Assembly: GCA_902800325.1 (NCBI GenBank)
Contig: CADCDW010000020.1
Coordinates: 1 to 34,202 of the forward strand
DNA length: 34,202 nucleotides
Source: an uncultured Lachnospiraceae bacterium
Lineage (GTDB): Bacteria; Bacillota; Clostridia; Lachnospirales; Lachnospiraceae
Reading direction: 5' to 3'
In this document: piece by piece, positions 1 through 7,503 of the stretch
Layout: each line of letters opens with the position of its first letter
Position numbering within the stretch: the stretch's first letter is position 1
Program-made: the position numbers and the translations under genes
Notes under the pieces: model-generated
Database searches by the model: none
Told to the model about the DNA's origin: nothing
Seen by the model: the letters and a program-made list of their open reading frames with translations, nothing else

Positions 1-329
1 AATTGTGGGCAGGACATCAAAGAAGAAAGATGGAACATGAAGAAAAAGGAAATGGATTCGGATATTGCCTATTCAATGGAAATTCAGAATACACAAGTAC
101 TATATCGAGAAGGTATTACAAAGATGGTAGCGAAATATTGATTGAACAACCGGGAAAGAATCCAAGAAAAATAACTCCAAGGGAAGCTGCTAATTTACAG
201 GGATTCCCTAAAGAATTTAAATTGCCGGATTCAAACACCAAGGCATATCAGCAGTTTGGAAATAGCGTAGCAGTACCGGTAGTTGAAAAGGTATCAGAGC
301 AAATAGTGAAACAAATATTGGAGGTGTAA
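1..329 (+). CDS. DNA (cytosine-5) methyltransferase, C-terminal fragment (cut by window edge)
   Basis: The reading frame is open from the first base, so the gene starts outside the window. About 108 C-terminal residues remain. They carry C5-cytosine methyltransferase motif IX (TPREAANLQGFP) and motif X (YQQFGNSVAVPVV). Motif X helps form the S-adenosylmethionine pocket, so this is the end of a Dcm/HhaI-type modification enzyme. The catalytic PC motif and the ENV motif lie upstream and cannot be checked. The last codons hold a GGAGG ribosome binding site for the next ORF, which begins 4 nt after the stop, so the two are translationally coupled. This layout is typical of a type II restriction-modification pair. 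The recognition sequence cannot be read from this fragment. Confidence 0.9.
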   Translation, partial: LWAGHQRRKMEHEEKGNGFGYCLFNGNSEYTSTISRRYYKDGSEILIEQPGKNPRKITPREAANLQGFPKEFKLPDSNTKAYQQFGNSVAVPVVEKVSEQIVKQILEV

Positions 330-333
330 ATAG

Positions 334-1458
334 ATGTTTGCAGATTTAAATGATCCTGCGCTTCAACCTGAAAGTATAAAGGCAGGACTTATTCCAGAAA
401 TTACAATAAGTGAAAGCTTAAGAATAAAGTTGGACGAGATGTTTTCACAGGAGGAGAAAGCATATTGCAAAATTTGGGGAGCAACATCAGTTGTTCAAAC
501 TGATAAAACCTATGTTTTCTTTTCAAATCAATGGTTGTATCTGGCAGTAATGTGCAAAAAATATGCGCAGGCTTTATATCAGTATTGCGATTTTTTTGAT
601 AATCATATGAGAACTGATACTGATGTAATGGATTGTGTTAAAGCACAGGATTATAGCGGATCTGCATATGTTAATCTTTTTGACTCTGAAAATGATAGAG
701 AGTATATGAAAAAATTCATTAACGGAGATCAGGGATTTAGACCAGGTAAAAATCTGGTTAATGCCGGTGATAAAATCAGATCATGTAAGGATATCTTTGG
801 GTCTTGTGTTTTAGGAAAGATGGATGTTCCAAATGTCTCATCTGCATATCTAGGTAATCTGGTCTATTATCTTGCAAAAAGACCTGCTCTTTATGATGAG
901 CTTGAAAATGAAATTTCTGGCCAGACTGAAGTGCTTGATTCAGCAATCAAGCTGCCAGTTGTAGTGAAGGATTGTGCAAAAGCAATTGTTGATTACATAT
1001 ATAAGTTAGATGAGTTCGAGAGTATTATTGAACGAATCGAAATTATGGATCAGAGTATAAAGATAAATACAGGTAATACAGATGGGCTTTTACCAGAAGG
1101 AAACTGGTTACGGTATATGTTCGCACGTCCATCGTCAGGAATGTTTGACCCAGAATCATCAAGTGATAAGACTAGGGTGTTTGATACTGAATATCTTATA
1201 AAAGCAAACGGTGAAGAGTACAGATGTAAACTGACTACTGAATGGGTTGGAACAGATATAACTGAAGTTGTTAAAGAGCTTGTTAAAGAGATGGCTTATG
1301 ACGGTTCTGAACTTATAAGTGTTTATTATGGTCAGGATGTAAATAATGAGGAAGCAGAAAAGCTTGTTAAGGCTCTTTCGGATACTTATCCTGATTATGA
1401 AATTGAACTTCATCCGGGAGATCAGCCTGTTTACTATTATATTCTTTCAGTTGAATAA
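334..1458 (+). CDS. Chimeric ORF: putative restriction endonuclease fused in frame to the C-terminus of FakA/YloV
   Basis: The ORF encodes 374 residues; GGAGG at 319-323 supports the start. Residues 1 to about 304 are unfamiliar. Their position directly behind a cytosine methyltransferase suggests the cognate type II restriction endonuclease, but I see no clear PD-(D/E)xK motif. From about residue 305 the sequence changes to what I recognise as the tail of the fatty-acid kinase FakA (YloV, DAK2-type): GTDITEVVKELV, then ELISVYYGQDV, then QPVYYYILSVE at the extreme end. In many Firmicutes fakA lies just upstream of recG, and recG is two genes downstream here. The ORF therefore looks like a fusion scar with the junction near 1240-1250. 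The kinase DhaL domain is absent, so this protein cannot be a FakA kinase. Whether an intact fakA exists upstream is unknown. Confidence 0.65.
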   Translation: MFADLNDPALQPESIKAGLIPEITISESLRIKLDEMFSQEEKAYCKIWGATSVVQTDKTYVFFSNQWLYLAVMCKKYAQALYQYCDFFDNHMRTDTDVMDCVKAQDYSGSAYVNLFDSENDREYMKKFINGDQGFRPGKNLVNAGDKIRSCKDIFGSCVLGKMDVPNVSSAYLGNLVYYLAKRPALYDELENEISGQTEVLDSAIKLPVVVKDCAKAIVDYIYKLDEFESIIERIEIMDQSIKINTGNTDGLLPEGNWLRYMFARPSSGMFDPESSSDKTRVFDTEYLIKANGEEYRCKLTTEWVGTDITEVVKELVKEMAYDGSELISVYYGQDVNNEEAEKLVKALSDTYPDYEIELHPGDQPVYYYILSVE

Positions 1459-1473
1459 AATATGATATGTTAT

Positions 1474-1515
1474 AAAACTGTCACTTTACGGATAAAATGT
1501 AAAGTGACAGTTTTT
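1474..1515 (+). terminator. Intrinsic terminator after the chimeric ORF
   Basis: A perfect 16-bp stem (AAAACTGTCACTTTAC at 1474-1489 with its complement at 1499-1514) and a 9-nt loop are followed by a run of T interrupted by one G. It lies 15 nt after the stop codon and 28 nt before the next gene. The A-tract on the left arm could let it work on both strands. Confidence 0.85.
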
Positions 1516-1542
1516 GTATTTTAATAAGGTGAATAATTAAAA

Positions 1543-2298
1543 ATGAATGATAGTTTGAATTTTTGGACATACAGTGATGATATACCTGATGGTGCGGGCT
1601 TTGGTCAGTTCAGTGCATATCATATATGCTGGCTTGCGGTGATTATAATTATTTCTGTAGCTATCGGAATATATTTTGTTAATTTAAATGAACAACGAAA
1701 AGACATAATTTTAAAAATAATAGGCATATCTTTGGTATTTTTGATTATGTTAAGGATAATAGTATTGTCTTTCGGACATCATATGTCAGTTTATGAACTG
1801 CCTTTACATCTGTGCAGTCTGGCAGGCTTTTTATGCTTTTTGCATGCTTTTTGCAAATGGGATTTTTTAGGACAGATTATATATAGTTTGTGCTTTCCGG
1901 GAACCGTTTTTGCGATTATCTTCCCGGATTGGAGTTATTATCCTGCTTTAAATTTTATTACATTTCAGGGTTTTTTGTTTCATGGAGGAATAGTTGTCTA
2001 TACAATACTGGGACTTCTGGGGAAAAGGATTAATCCTTCTGTTTATAAAATGTGGAAAGCGATGGCTTTTCTTGTTATAATAGTTCCGATAATATATATA
2101 TTTGACAGGGTTAATGATGTTAATTATATGTTTGTATTAAGACCCTCACCGGATTCACCGCTTGAGTGGATTTACAAAGTATTTGGAAAACTTTGGTACC
2201 TGCCGGGTTATGCTTTGCTGGTTATGACAGTTGTTACATTGATGAATGTTATATATGGAGTTATACATGGATTTAAGAGAAAATATTACAACAATTAA
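1543..2298 (+). CDS. YwaF-like integral membrane protein (TIGR02206 family)
   Basis: 251 residues with about seven hydrophobic segments, the first at roughly residues 25-45. Family hallmarks are the ELPLHLCSLAGF segment in the second/third helix region (about residue 83) and an NYMF...SPL segment before the last helices. The family is common in Firmicutes and spirochaetes; its biochemical function is not established. AAGGTG at 1526-1531 is a modest ribosome binding site about 11 nt from the ATG. The gene overlaps the 5' end of recG by 32 nt, so the two are co-translated. Because an intrinsic terminator sits immediately upstream, expression must come from a promoter I could not locate or from read-through. 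Confidence 0.75.
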   Translation: MNDSLNFWTYSDDIPDGAGFGQFSAYHICWLAVIIIISVAIGIYFVNLNEQRKDIILKIIGISLVFLIMLRIIVLSFGHHMSVYELPLHLCSLAGFLCFLHAFCKWDFLGQIIYSLCFPGTVFAIIFPDWSYYPALNFITFQGFLFHGGIVVYTILGLLGKRINPSVYKMWKAMAFLVIIVPIIYIFDRVNDVNYMFVLRPSPDSPLEWIYKVFGKLWYLPGYALLVMTVVTLMNVIYGVIHGFKRKYYNN

Positions 2299-4276
2299 AG
2301 GTATAGGAGATAAAACCGCGTCATGTTTTGCCAAGCTTGGTATTCATACCGTAGGTGAGCTTGTCAATACATTTCCGAGAGATTACATTTTTTACGGCGA
2401 ACCTGTTGATATAAAAGATACAAAAATCGGTGTCAGAAACGTAATTGAGGGTATTGTATATTCTTATGTGGATGTCAGAAGAATAAGAAGTCTTAAAATA
2501 GTTACAATGACAGTTAAAGACAGTTCCGGAACTCTTAAGATTACGTGGTTTAATCAGCCTTATTTAAAAAATATGTTTCATAAGGGAGAAACCTATGTTT
2601 TTGTCGGAGAGATAAAGATAAAAAACAATATGCGGGTTATGGAACATCCTGAGTATTATAAGCCGAAAGAATATGAAAGTATGAGACAGGAACTTCAGCC
2701 GGTATATCCACTGACAAAAGGTCTTTCCAATAAAACTTTTCAAAAAGCTGTAAAAAGTGCCAGGTCAGCATACCTTAACCTGAAGGATTATATTTCGGCT
2801 GATATAAGAAATGAGAATAATCTTATGGAGATTACCGAAAGCTATGAAAATATTCATTTCCCGATGAATGAAGAACTTTTGAAAAATGCCATAAGAAGAA
2901 TCGCGTTTGATGAGTTTTACAGGTTTTTATATGAGTTAAAGATTCTTAAAAATGAAAATATACGTCTTACCAATAACCATAAGATTGTTCAAGGAAAAGC
3001 AGTTGCCGGTTTTATAGAAAGTCTTCCATATAGTCTTACGAAAGGACAGCAGCAGGCTATAGAAGATATCTTGTCAGATATGGGAAGCGATAATGTTATG
3101 AACAGGTTGGTTCAGGGTGATGTTGGTTCCGGAAAAACCATAGTTGCAGCCGCATCGCTTTTTGCATGCGCAAAAGAAGGATATCAGGGAGCTCTTATGG
3201 TTCCGACGGAGGTTCTTGCAAGGCAGCATTTTGATGAGTTGTCCAGGCTGTTTAAAGACTTTGATATAAAAGTAGAATACCTTGTTGGCTCTACTTCTTT
3301 GAAAGAAAAACGAAGAATATATGATGATATATCTGAAGGAAGAATAGATATACTTATAGGTACTCATGCGATTATCGAGGATAAGGTTGAATTTAAAAAC
3401 CTTGCGCTTGTTGTGACAGATGAACAACATCGTTTTGGAGTAAATCAAAGAAACCGACTTGCGTCAAAGGGTGATTATCCTCATGTTTTGGTAATGAGTG
3501 CAACCCCTATTCCAAGAACTCTGGCTATAATTATGTACAGTGATTTGGATATCTCTGTTATAAAGGAACTTCCAAAGGGAAGAAAACCGATTAAAAACTG
3601 TGTAGTTGGTACAAATTATAGAAATACTGCATATAGATTTATTGCGGGACAAATTGCTCAAAAAAGTCAGGTGTATGTCATATGTCCTATGGTAGATGCA
3701 AGTGATACCATGGATCTTACCAATGTTATAGAATATACAGATACACTTAAAGACGCACTTTTACCTGAAGCGGTTGTAGAAACATTACATGGAAAAATGA
3801 AAGCAGATGAAAAAAACAAAATAATGCAAAGATTTCTTGACGGTGATATAGATGTTCTTGTATCAACTACTGTAATTGAAGTTGGTATAAATAATCCTAA
3901 TGCTACAGTAATGATGGTGGAAAATGCTGAACGTTTCGGACTGGCACAGCTTCATCAGCTAAGAGGTCGTGTTGGGCGGGGAAATAAACAATCCTACTGT
4001 ATTTTTATTAACGGAAAAGAGGATGATGATGAGGTTACATCCAGATTAAAGGTTTTGGAAGACTCCAATGATGGCTTTTTTATAGCCGGAGAAGATTTAC
4101 GTCTGCGTGGTCCGGGAGATTTCTTTGGTATAAGGCAAAGTGGAGATATGCAGTTTAATATAGCTGATATATATAATCATGCCGATATGCTTCGTCTTGC
4201 ACAGGATATACTCGATACCAAAAGCGATGAGGTTATACCTGATATGGTTGAAAAAATAAAACAAATAAATATATAA
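2267..4276 (+). CDS. recG: ATP-dependent DNA helicase RecG
   Basis: RecG is a superfamily 2 translocase that reverses stalled replication forks and branch-migrates Holliday junctions. The 669-residue product has the N-terminal wedge/OB region (helix-hairpin-helix-like IKGIGDKTA near residue 9), Walker A GDVGSGKT at residues 284-291, the RecG-specific Walker B box DEQHRFG starting at residue 385, motif III SATPIPRTLA and motif VI QLRGRVGRG. Length is normal for the family (about 680). I place the start at 2267 rather than at the in-frame 2246, because GGAG at 2257-2260 is 6 nt ahead and the protein then begins at the family's usual position. It overlaps the preceding ywaF-like gene by 32 nt. 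In related genomes recG follows fakA, and a fakA tail is indeed present just upstream. Confidence 0.96.
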   Translation: MDLRENITTIKGIGDKTASCFAKLGIHTVGELVNTFPRDYIFYGEPVDIKDTKIGVRNVIEGIVYSYVDVRRIRSLKIVTMTVKDSSGTLKITWFNQPYLKNMFHKGETYVFVGEIKIKNNMRVMEHPEYYKPKEYESMRQELQPVYPLTKGLSNKTFQKAVKSARSAYLNLKDYISADIRNENNLMEITESYENIHFPMNEELLKNAIRRIAFDEFYRFLYELKILKNENIRLTNNHKIVQGKAVAGFIESLPYSLTKGQQQAIEDILSDMGSDNVMNRLVQGDVGSGKTIVAAASLFACAKEGYQGALMVPTEVLARQHFDELSRLFKDFDIKVEYLVGSTSLKEKRRIYDDISEGRIDILIGTHAIIEDKVEFKNLALVVTDEQHRFGVNQRNRLASKGDYPHVLVMSATPIPRTLAIIMYSDLDISVIKELPKGRKPIKNCVVGTNYRNTAYRFIAGQIAQKSQVYVICPMVDASDTMDLTNVIEYTDTLKDALLPEAVVETLHGKMKADEKNKIMQRFLDGDIDVLVSTTVIEVGINNPNATVMMVENAERFGLAQLHQLRGRVGRGNKQSYCIFINGKEDDDEVTSRLKVLEDSNDGFFIAGEDLRLRGPGDFFGIRQSGDMQFNIADIYNHADMLRLAQDILDTKSDEVIPDMVEKIKQINI

Positions 4277-4292
4277 TCATCAAAAATTACCA

Positions 4293-4321
4293 GTTTATTT
4301 TATTCTTGTTTGAACATACTA
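4293..4321 (+). promoter_or_regulatory. Possible forespore (sigma-G/sigma-F type) promoter of the SASP gene
   Basis: CATACTA at 4315-4321 fits the sigma-G -10 consensus CATNNTA, and GTTTA at 4293-4297 (17-nt spacer) is a weak match to the GNATR-type -35. Transcription would start near 4328, exactly at the base of the first leader hairpin. alpha/beta SASP genes are known to be sigma-G dependent, which makes the match more credible, but the -35 is poor. Confidence 0.4.
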
Positions 4322-4328
4322 TATGTGT

Positions 4329-4371
4329 ATCAAGCAAAGAGCTTGATGGCTAAAGTGAAACTTCCTTTCAC
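4329..4371 (+). promoter_or_regulatory. Two consecutive hairpins in the SASP mRNA leader
   Basis: ATCAAGC-AAAGA-GCTTGAT (4329-4347) is followed by GTGAAA-CTTCC-TTTCAC (4355-4371). Both stems are perfect with 5-nt loops. There is no T-tract after either, so they do not look like a recG terminator. They may protect the 5' end of a long-lived spore mRNA. Confidence 0.5.
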
Positions 4372-4424
4372 ATTTGCAATATGATGAGTAAAACAATAAA
4401 GTTACAGTACAAGGAGAAAATGTT

Positions 4425-4622
4425 ATGAGCAAGAATAGTGCAAGCGTTCCTGAAGCAAAAACAGCTTTGGACAGATTTAAGTATGAAGTAGCAAATGAGC
4501 TTGGTGTACCTCTTACTGATGGTTATAATGGTAACCTTACTTCAAAGCAGAACGGTTCTGTGGGTGGTATGATGGTTAAAAAGATGATCGCCGAGCAGGA
4601 AAGACAGATGTCAGGTAAGTAG
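4425..4622 (+). CDS. Alpha/beta-type small acid-soluble spore protein (SASP)
   Basis: 65 residues. SASPs coat DNA in the dormant spore, force it toward an A-like form and are degraded at germination. The two family signatures are visible: the first helix with the germination-protease site KYEVANELG (cleavage expected after the Glu), and the C-terminal GSVGGMMVKKMI helix. Length is in the usual 60-75 range. AAGGAGA about 8 nt before ATG is a strong ribosome binding site. It is a single-gene unit, with its own leader and a following terminator. Its presence shows that the host belongs to a spore-forming lineage. Confidence 0.95.
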   Translation: MSKNSASVPEAKTALDRFKYEVANELGVPLTDGYNGNLTSKQNGSVGGMMVKKMIAEQERQMSGK

Positions 4623-4659
4623 TTATCTGAAAAATTATTTCCCTCCTATCAAGCAAATG

Positions 4660-4707
4660 GGGCTGTTATACACGTTATCAAATGATAATGGGCATAGCAG
4701 CCCTTTT
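4660..4707 (+). terminator. Intrinsic terminator after the SASP gene
   Basis: GGGCTGTTAT (4660-4669) pairs with ATAGCAGCCC (4694-4703) with one G-U, and an inner ATTATCA/TGATAA-type stem lies within the loop. TTTT follows at 4704. Confidence 0.75.
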
Positions 4708-4779
4708 AAAATCATTCTTGATTTTGATATATAAAGGTGGTAAATTCATAAGAGTGAATATAGTTTTCGAATATTTCAA

Positions 4780-4814
4780 GGATTGTAGGAATTGCTTTGG
4801 CAATAGAGCAATCC
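4780..4814 (+). promoter_or_regulatory. Nested inverted repeat upstream of the DegV gene
   Basis: An outer stem GGATTG (4780-4785) / CAATCC (4809-4814) encloses an inner stem ATTGC (4791-4795) / GCAAT (4800-4804). No family could be assigned. It lies within the 184-nt gap between the SASP terminator and the DegV gene. Confidence 0.35.
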
Positions 4815-4821
4815 GTATGTC

Positions 4822-4872
4822 ATATGGTGTCAAAAAGTACATTTGACGCCTATATCATAATATTTTAATAAT
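4822..4872 (+). promoter_or_regulatory. Candidate promoter of the DegV gene with an overlapping palindrome
   Basis: TTGACG at 4843-4848 and AATAAT at 4867-4872 (18-nt spacer) form a plausible vegetative promoter. An imperfect palindrome, GGTGTCAAA (4826-4834) / TTTGACGCC (4842-4850), covers the -35, as expected for a repressor operator. The predicted start would leave a very short leader with the ribosome binding site GGAG at 4881-4884. Confidence 0.4.
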
Positions 4873-4891
4873 ATAATTTAGGAGAATCATT

Positions 4892-5746
4892 ATGAATAAA
4901 ATCAAAATCATTACAGACAGTTCAAGCGACCTTTCCCGGGAACAGGTTAAGGAAAATGATATAGATATAGATCCTTTATGTATTATAATGGATGATAAAT
5001 CTTATCTGGACGGTATCGACACCGATTCTACCGAGATATTTAAATGGGCTGATGCAAATAAAACAACTCCCAAGACAGCAGCGATTACATATGATAAGAC
5101 AAAGGAAATGATTGAAAAATACAAAAATGAAGAGTATGATATTCTTTTCTTTTGCATATCTGAAGATATGAGCACCTGCTGTAATGTTGCACGTATGGTA
5201 GCTGAGGATTTGAAATACAGTGATCACGTTTACGTTATTAATTCCATGAATCTTTCAACGGGTATAGGCCTACAGATTCTATATGCCGCAAGACTTATTA
5301 AAGAAGGTAAAACTGCATCCGAAATAGCTGAGCTTGTTAATAACAGACGAGATAAGGTACGAGCAAGCTTTGTTGTCGATACGCTTACTTATCTTGGCAG
5401 AGGCGGAAGGTGCTCAACTGCAACAGCGCTTTTGGGCAATACTTTAAAGCTTAAGCCGGAGATAGTTGTCGAAGACGGAAAGATGCATGTTGCAAAAAAA
5501 TATAGAGGTTCACAGGATAAAGTAATCTTAAAATATGTTAATGATTTGAAGGAAGAACTTCTTAAAGCAGATCCGACTCAGGTATTTATAACACATTCTC
5601 ATGCATCTGAAGAAGTTGTAAAAAAAGTAAAAGAGTTTCTTGAAGAGTTAAATATATTTGAAAATATTACAGAAACCAAGGCGAGCGGAGTGATTTCAAG
5701 CCATTGTGGTCCGGGAACGCTTGGAGTGCTTTTCTATGATAAGTAA
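4892..5746 (+). CDS. DegV family protein (FakB-like fatty-acid-binding protein)
   Basis: 284 residues, a typical DegV length. DegV/FakB proteins bind a fatty acid and present it to the kinase FakA for acyl-phosphate formation. Visible landmarks are the N-terminal TDSSSDLS motif, the LTYLGRGGRCS segment near residue 165, THSHASEE near residue 233 and ISSHCGPGTLGVLF at the end. The loop that usually reads SGLSGTYQSA in FakB proteins here reads EDMSTCCNVA (about residue 90); the serine is retained but the surrounding residues differ. AGGAGA at 4880-4885 supports the start. It is notable that a FakB-like gene lies in the same window as the isolated FakA tail at 1246-1458. Which fatty acid it binds cannot be told. 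Confidence 0.9.
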   Translation: MNKIKIITDSSSDLSREQVKENDIDIDPLCIIMDDKSYLDGIDTDSTEIFKWADANKTTPKTAAITYDKTKEMIEKYKNEEYDILFFCISEDMSTCCNVARMVAEDLKYSDHVYVINSMNLSTGIGLQILYAARLIKEGKTASEIAELVNNRRDKVRASFVVDTLTYLGRGGRCSTATALLGNTLKLKPEIVVEDGKMHVAKKYRGSQDKVILKYVNDLKEELLKADPTQVFITHSHASEEVVKKVKEFLEELNIFENITETKASGVISSHCGPGTLGVLFYDK

Positions 5747-5787
5747 GTTCAAAGAAAATGTATATCTGTAATTATGGAGGAAATGAA

Positions 5788-7419
5788 ATGGGAGATAATA
5801 AACAAAAGAATACCAATAAAATTCTTATAGCAATCGTAGCCATACTTGCTGTAGTTGTGATAGGATTGATTGTTATAATATTTAATAAGGGTAAAAGTAA
5901 AGATAAGGATGAAAAAAAAGAAACCGAATCAGTGGTAACCACAGAAAAAAATGCAAGTGATAGTGATGCGGACAATTTGGATGTTGAAAAATCTAAGGAT
6001 GAAGAAAAAGAAGATAGCTCTGACAATAAGGACGATTTATCTTCCGGCAATGAAAAACTCCTTTGTTATGCTTCTGTTTCAAGCTCGAATAGTTGGGAAA
6101 ACAATGGAAAACAGTCAGGACAGTTTGATGTAAAGATTGTAAACAACAGTGGTAGTGAGATAAAAGACTGGTCAGTAAAGATTGAGGTTGGTAAAGATAC
6201 GACCATTGACAGTTTTTGGAATTGCAATACTGATTTAAAAGATGGAGTGCTTACGCTTACTCCTGTTGAATATAACAGTTCGGTAGCATCAAAACAGTCC
6301 CTTGGTGATATAGGTATAATCGTAACAGCAGCTTCAGATGATGCTTTTAAAGCGATAAATCAGGCTGTTTTATATGTTGATGGGGTTGAGTATAAAGAAA
6401 CCGAAACGGCAGATTTGTCTGATGACAAAAAAGATGAGTCTGAAGAGGATAAGAAAAAAGATGAACAAAAAGACGATACACAGAATGCAAAAAAAGACAA
6501 TAACGGAAAGACACCTGTAGAAAATCATGGCAGGCTTTCTGTTAAAGGTACGGATATAGTTGATGTAAATGGTGATAAGTTTCAGTTGAAGGGACCGAGT
6601 ACACATGGTATAGCATGGTTTCCTGACTATGTAAGTAGCGATACATTTAAGACTTTCAGGGATGAGTGGGGAGCAAATATGGTAAGAATAGCCATGTATA
6701 CTGATGAAAACGGAGGCTATTGCAGCGGCGGAGATAAAACTTATCTTAAAGGACTTGTTGATAAAGGTGTAAATGCAGCTACAGATTTAGGTATGTATGT
6801 TATAGTTGACTGGCACATACTTCATGATCTTAATCCACAGGTAAACAAGGCAGATGCCATAGCTTTCTTTGAAGAGGTGACTGCCAGCTACAAAGATTAT
6901 GATAATGTAATATATGAAATCTGTAATGAACCTAATGGTGGAACCTCATGGTCGGATATAAAGAGCTATGCCGAAGAAGTTATACCTGTTATAAGAAAGA
7001 ATTGTCCTGATGCTATAATAATTGTCGGAACTCCAACATGGTCGCAGGATGTAGATATAGCTGCAAATGATCCGATAAACGGTTATGATAATATTATGTA
7101 TGCAGTTCATTTTTACGCAAGTACGCATAAGGATAATATAAGAAATAAAGCACAGACTGCATTGGATAAAGGTATACCGGTGTTTATAAGTGAGTGCAGT
7201 ATATGTGATGCATCGGGTAACGGTGCTATAGATTATGGTGAAGCAGATAAATGGTTTTCATTTATAAATGAGAATAATCTTTCATATGCTGTATGGAATA
7301 TTTCAAACAAGGATGAAACTTCGTCACTTATAGCTTCGTCATGCAATAAAACATCAGGATGGAGTGATGATGAGCTTTCTGAAACAGGTAAGTGGTTTAA
7401 GGATTTAATGAATAAATAA
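5788..7419 (+). CDS. Membrane-tethered GH5 endoglucanase with a CBM2-like module
   Basis: 543 residues. The start at 5788 is chosen because GGAGG at 5776-5780 lies 7 nt ahead. Order of parts: a short cytoplasmic tail, one hydrophobic helix (about residues 12-33) without an obvious cleavage site, a highly charged Asp/Glu/Lys/Ser linker (35-90), a beta-rich module resembling CBM2 (about 92-200, with Trp in NSWENNG, DWSVK and SFWNC), a second charged linker (about 205-245), and a GH5 barrel (about 250-543), probably subfamily 2. The acid/base Glu is residue 381 in EICNEPNG; the nucleophile Glu is residue 469 in FISECS. It should hydrolyse beta-1,4-glucan chains at the cell surface. In GH5_2 enzymes the nucleophile is usually followed by Trp-Gly-Thr; here it is Cys-Ser-Ile. 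No dockerin or sortase motif is seen. Confidence 0.9.
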   Translation: MGDNKQKNTNKILIAIVAILAVVVIGLIVIIFNKGKSKDKDEKKETESVVTTEKNASDSDADNLDVEKSKDEEKEDSSDNKDDLSSGNEKLLCYASVSSSNSWENNGKQSGQFDVKIVNNSGSEIKDWSVKIEVGKDTTIDSFWNCNTDLKDGVLTLTPVEYNSSVASKQSLGDIGIIVTAASDDAFKAINQAVLYVDGVEYKETETADLSDDKKDESEEDKKKDEQKDDTQNAKKDNNGKTPVENHGRLSVKGTDIVDVNGDKFQLKGPSTHGIAWFPDYVSSDTFKTFRDEWGANMVRIAMYTDENGGYCSGGDKTYLKGLVDKGVNAATDLGMYVIVDWHILHDLNPQVNKADAIAFFEEVTASYKDYDNVIYEICNEPNGGTSWSDIKSYAEEVIPVIRKNCPDAIIIVGTPTWSQDVDIAANDPINGYDNIMYAVHFYASTHKDNIRNKAQTALDKGIPVFISECSICDASGNGAIDYGEADKWFSFINENNLSYAVWNISNKDETSSLIASSCNKTSGWSDDELSETGKWFKDLMNK

Positions 7420-7503
7420 AAAACATAATTACTGATAAATATATTATAGTGAAGGTTGTTTTTATAAAAATATAAGTTGACAAATCAGGAGAGGTTGTAC
7501 ATA

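Noticed and set aside
1159-1413. Minus-strand frame of 84 codons opposite the chimeric ORF
   Set aside because: It mirrors the coding strand's codon pattern, has no ribosome binding site and no recognisable protein.
4329-4371. The two hairpins as the recG terminator
   Set aside because: No T-tract follows either stem, and they sit just after a spore-type -10 sequence, so a SASP leader is the better reading.
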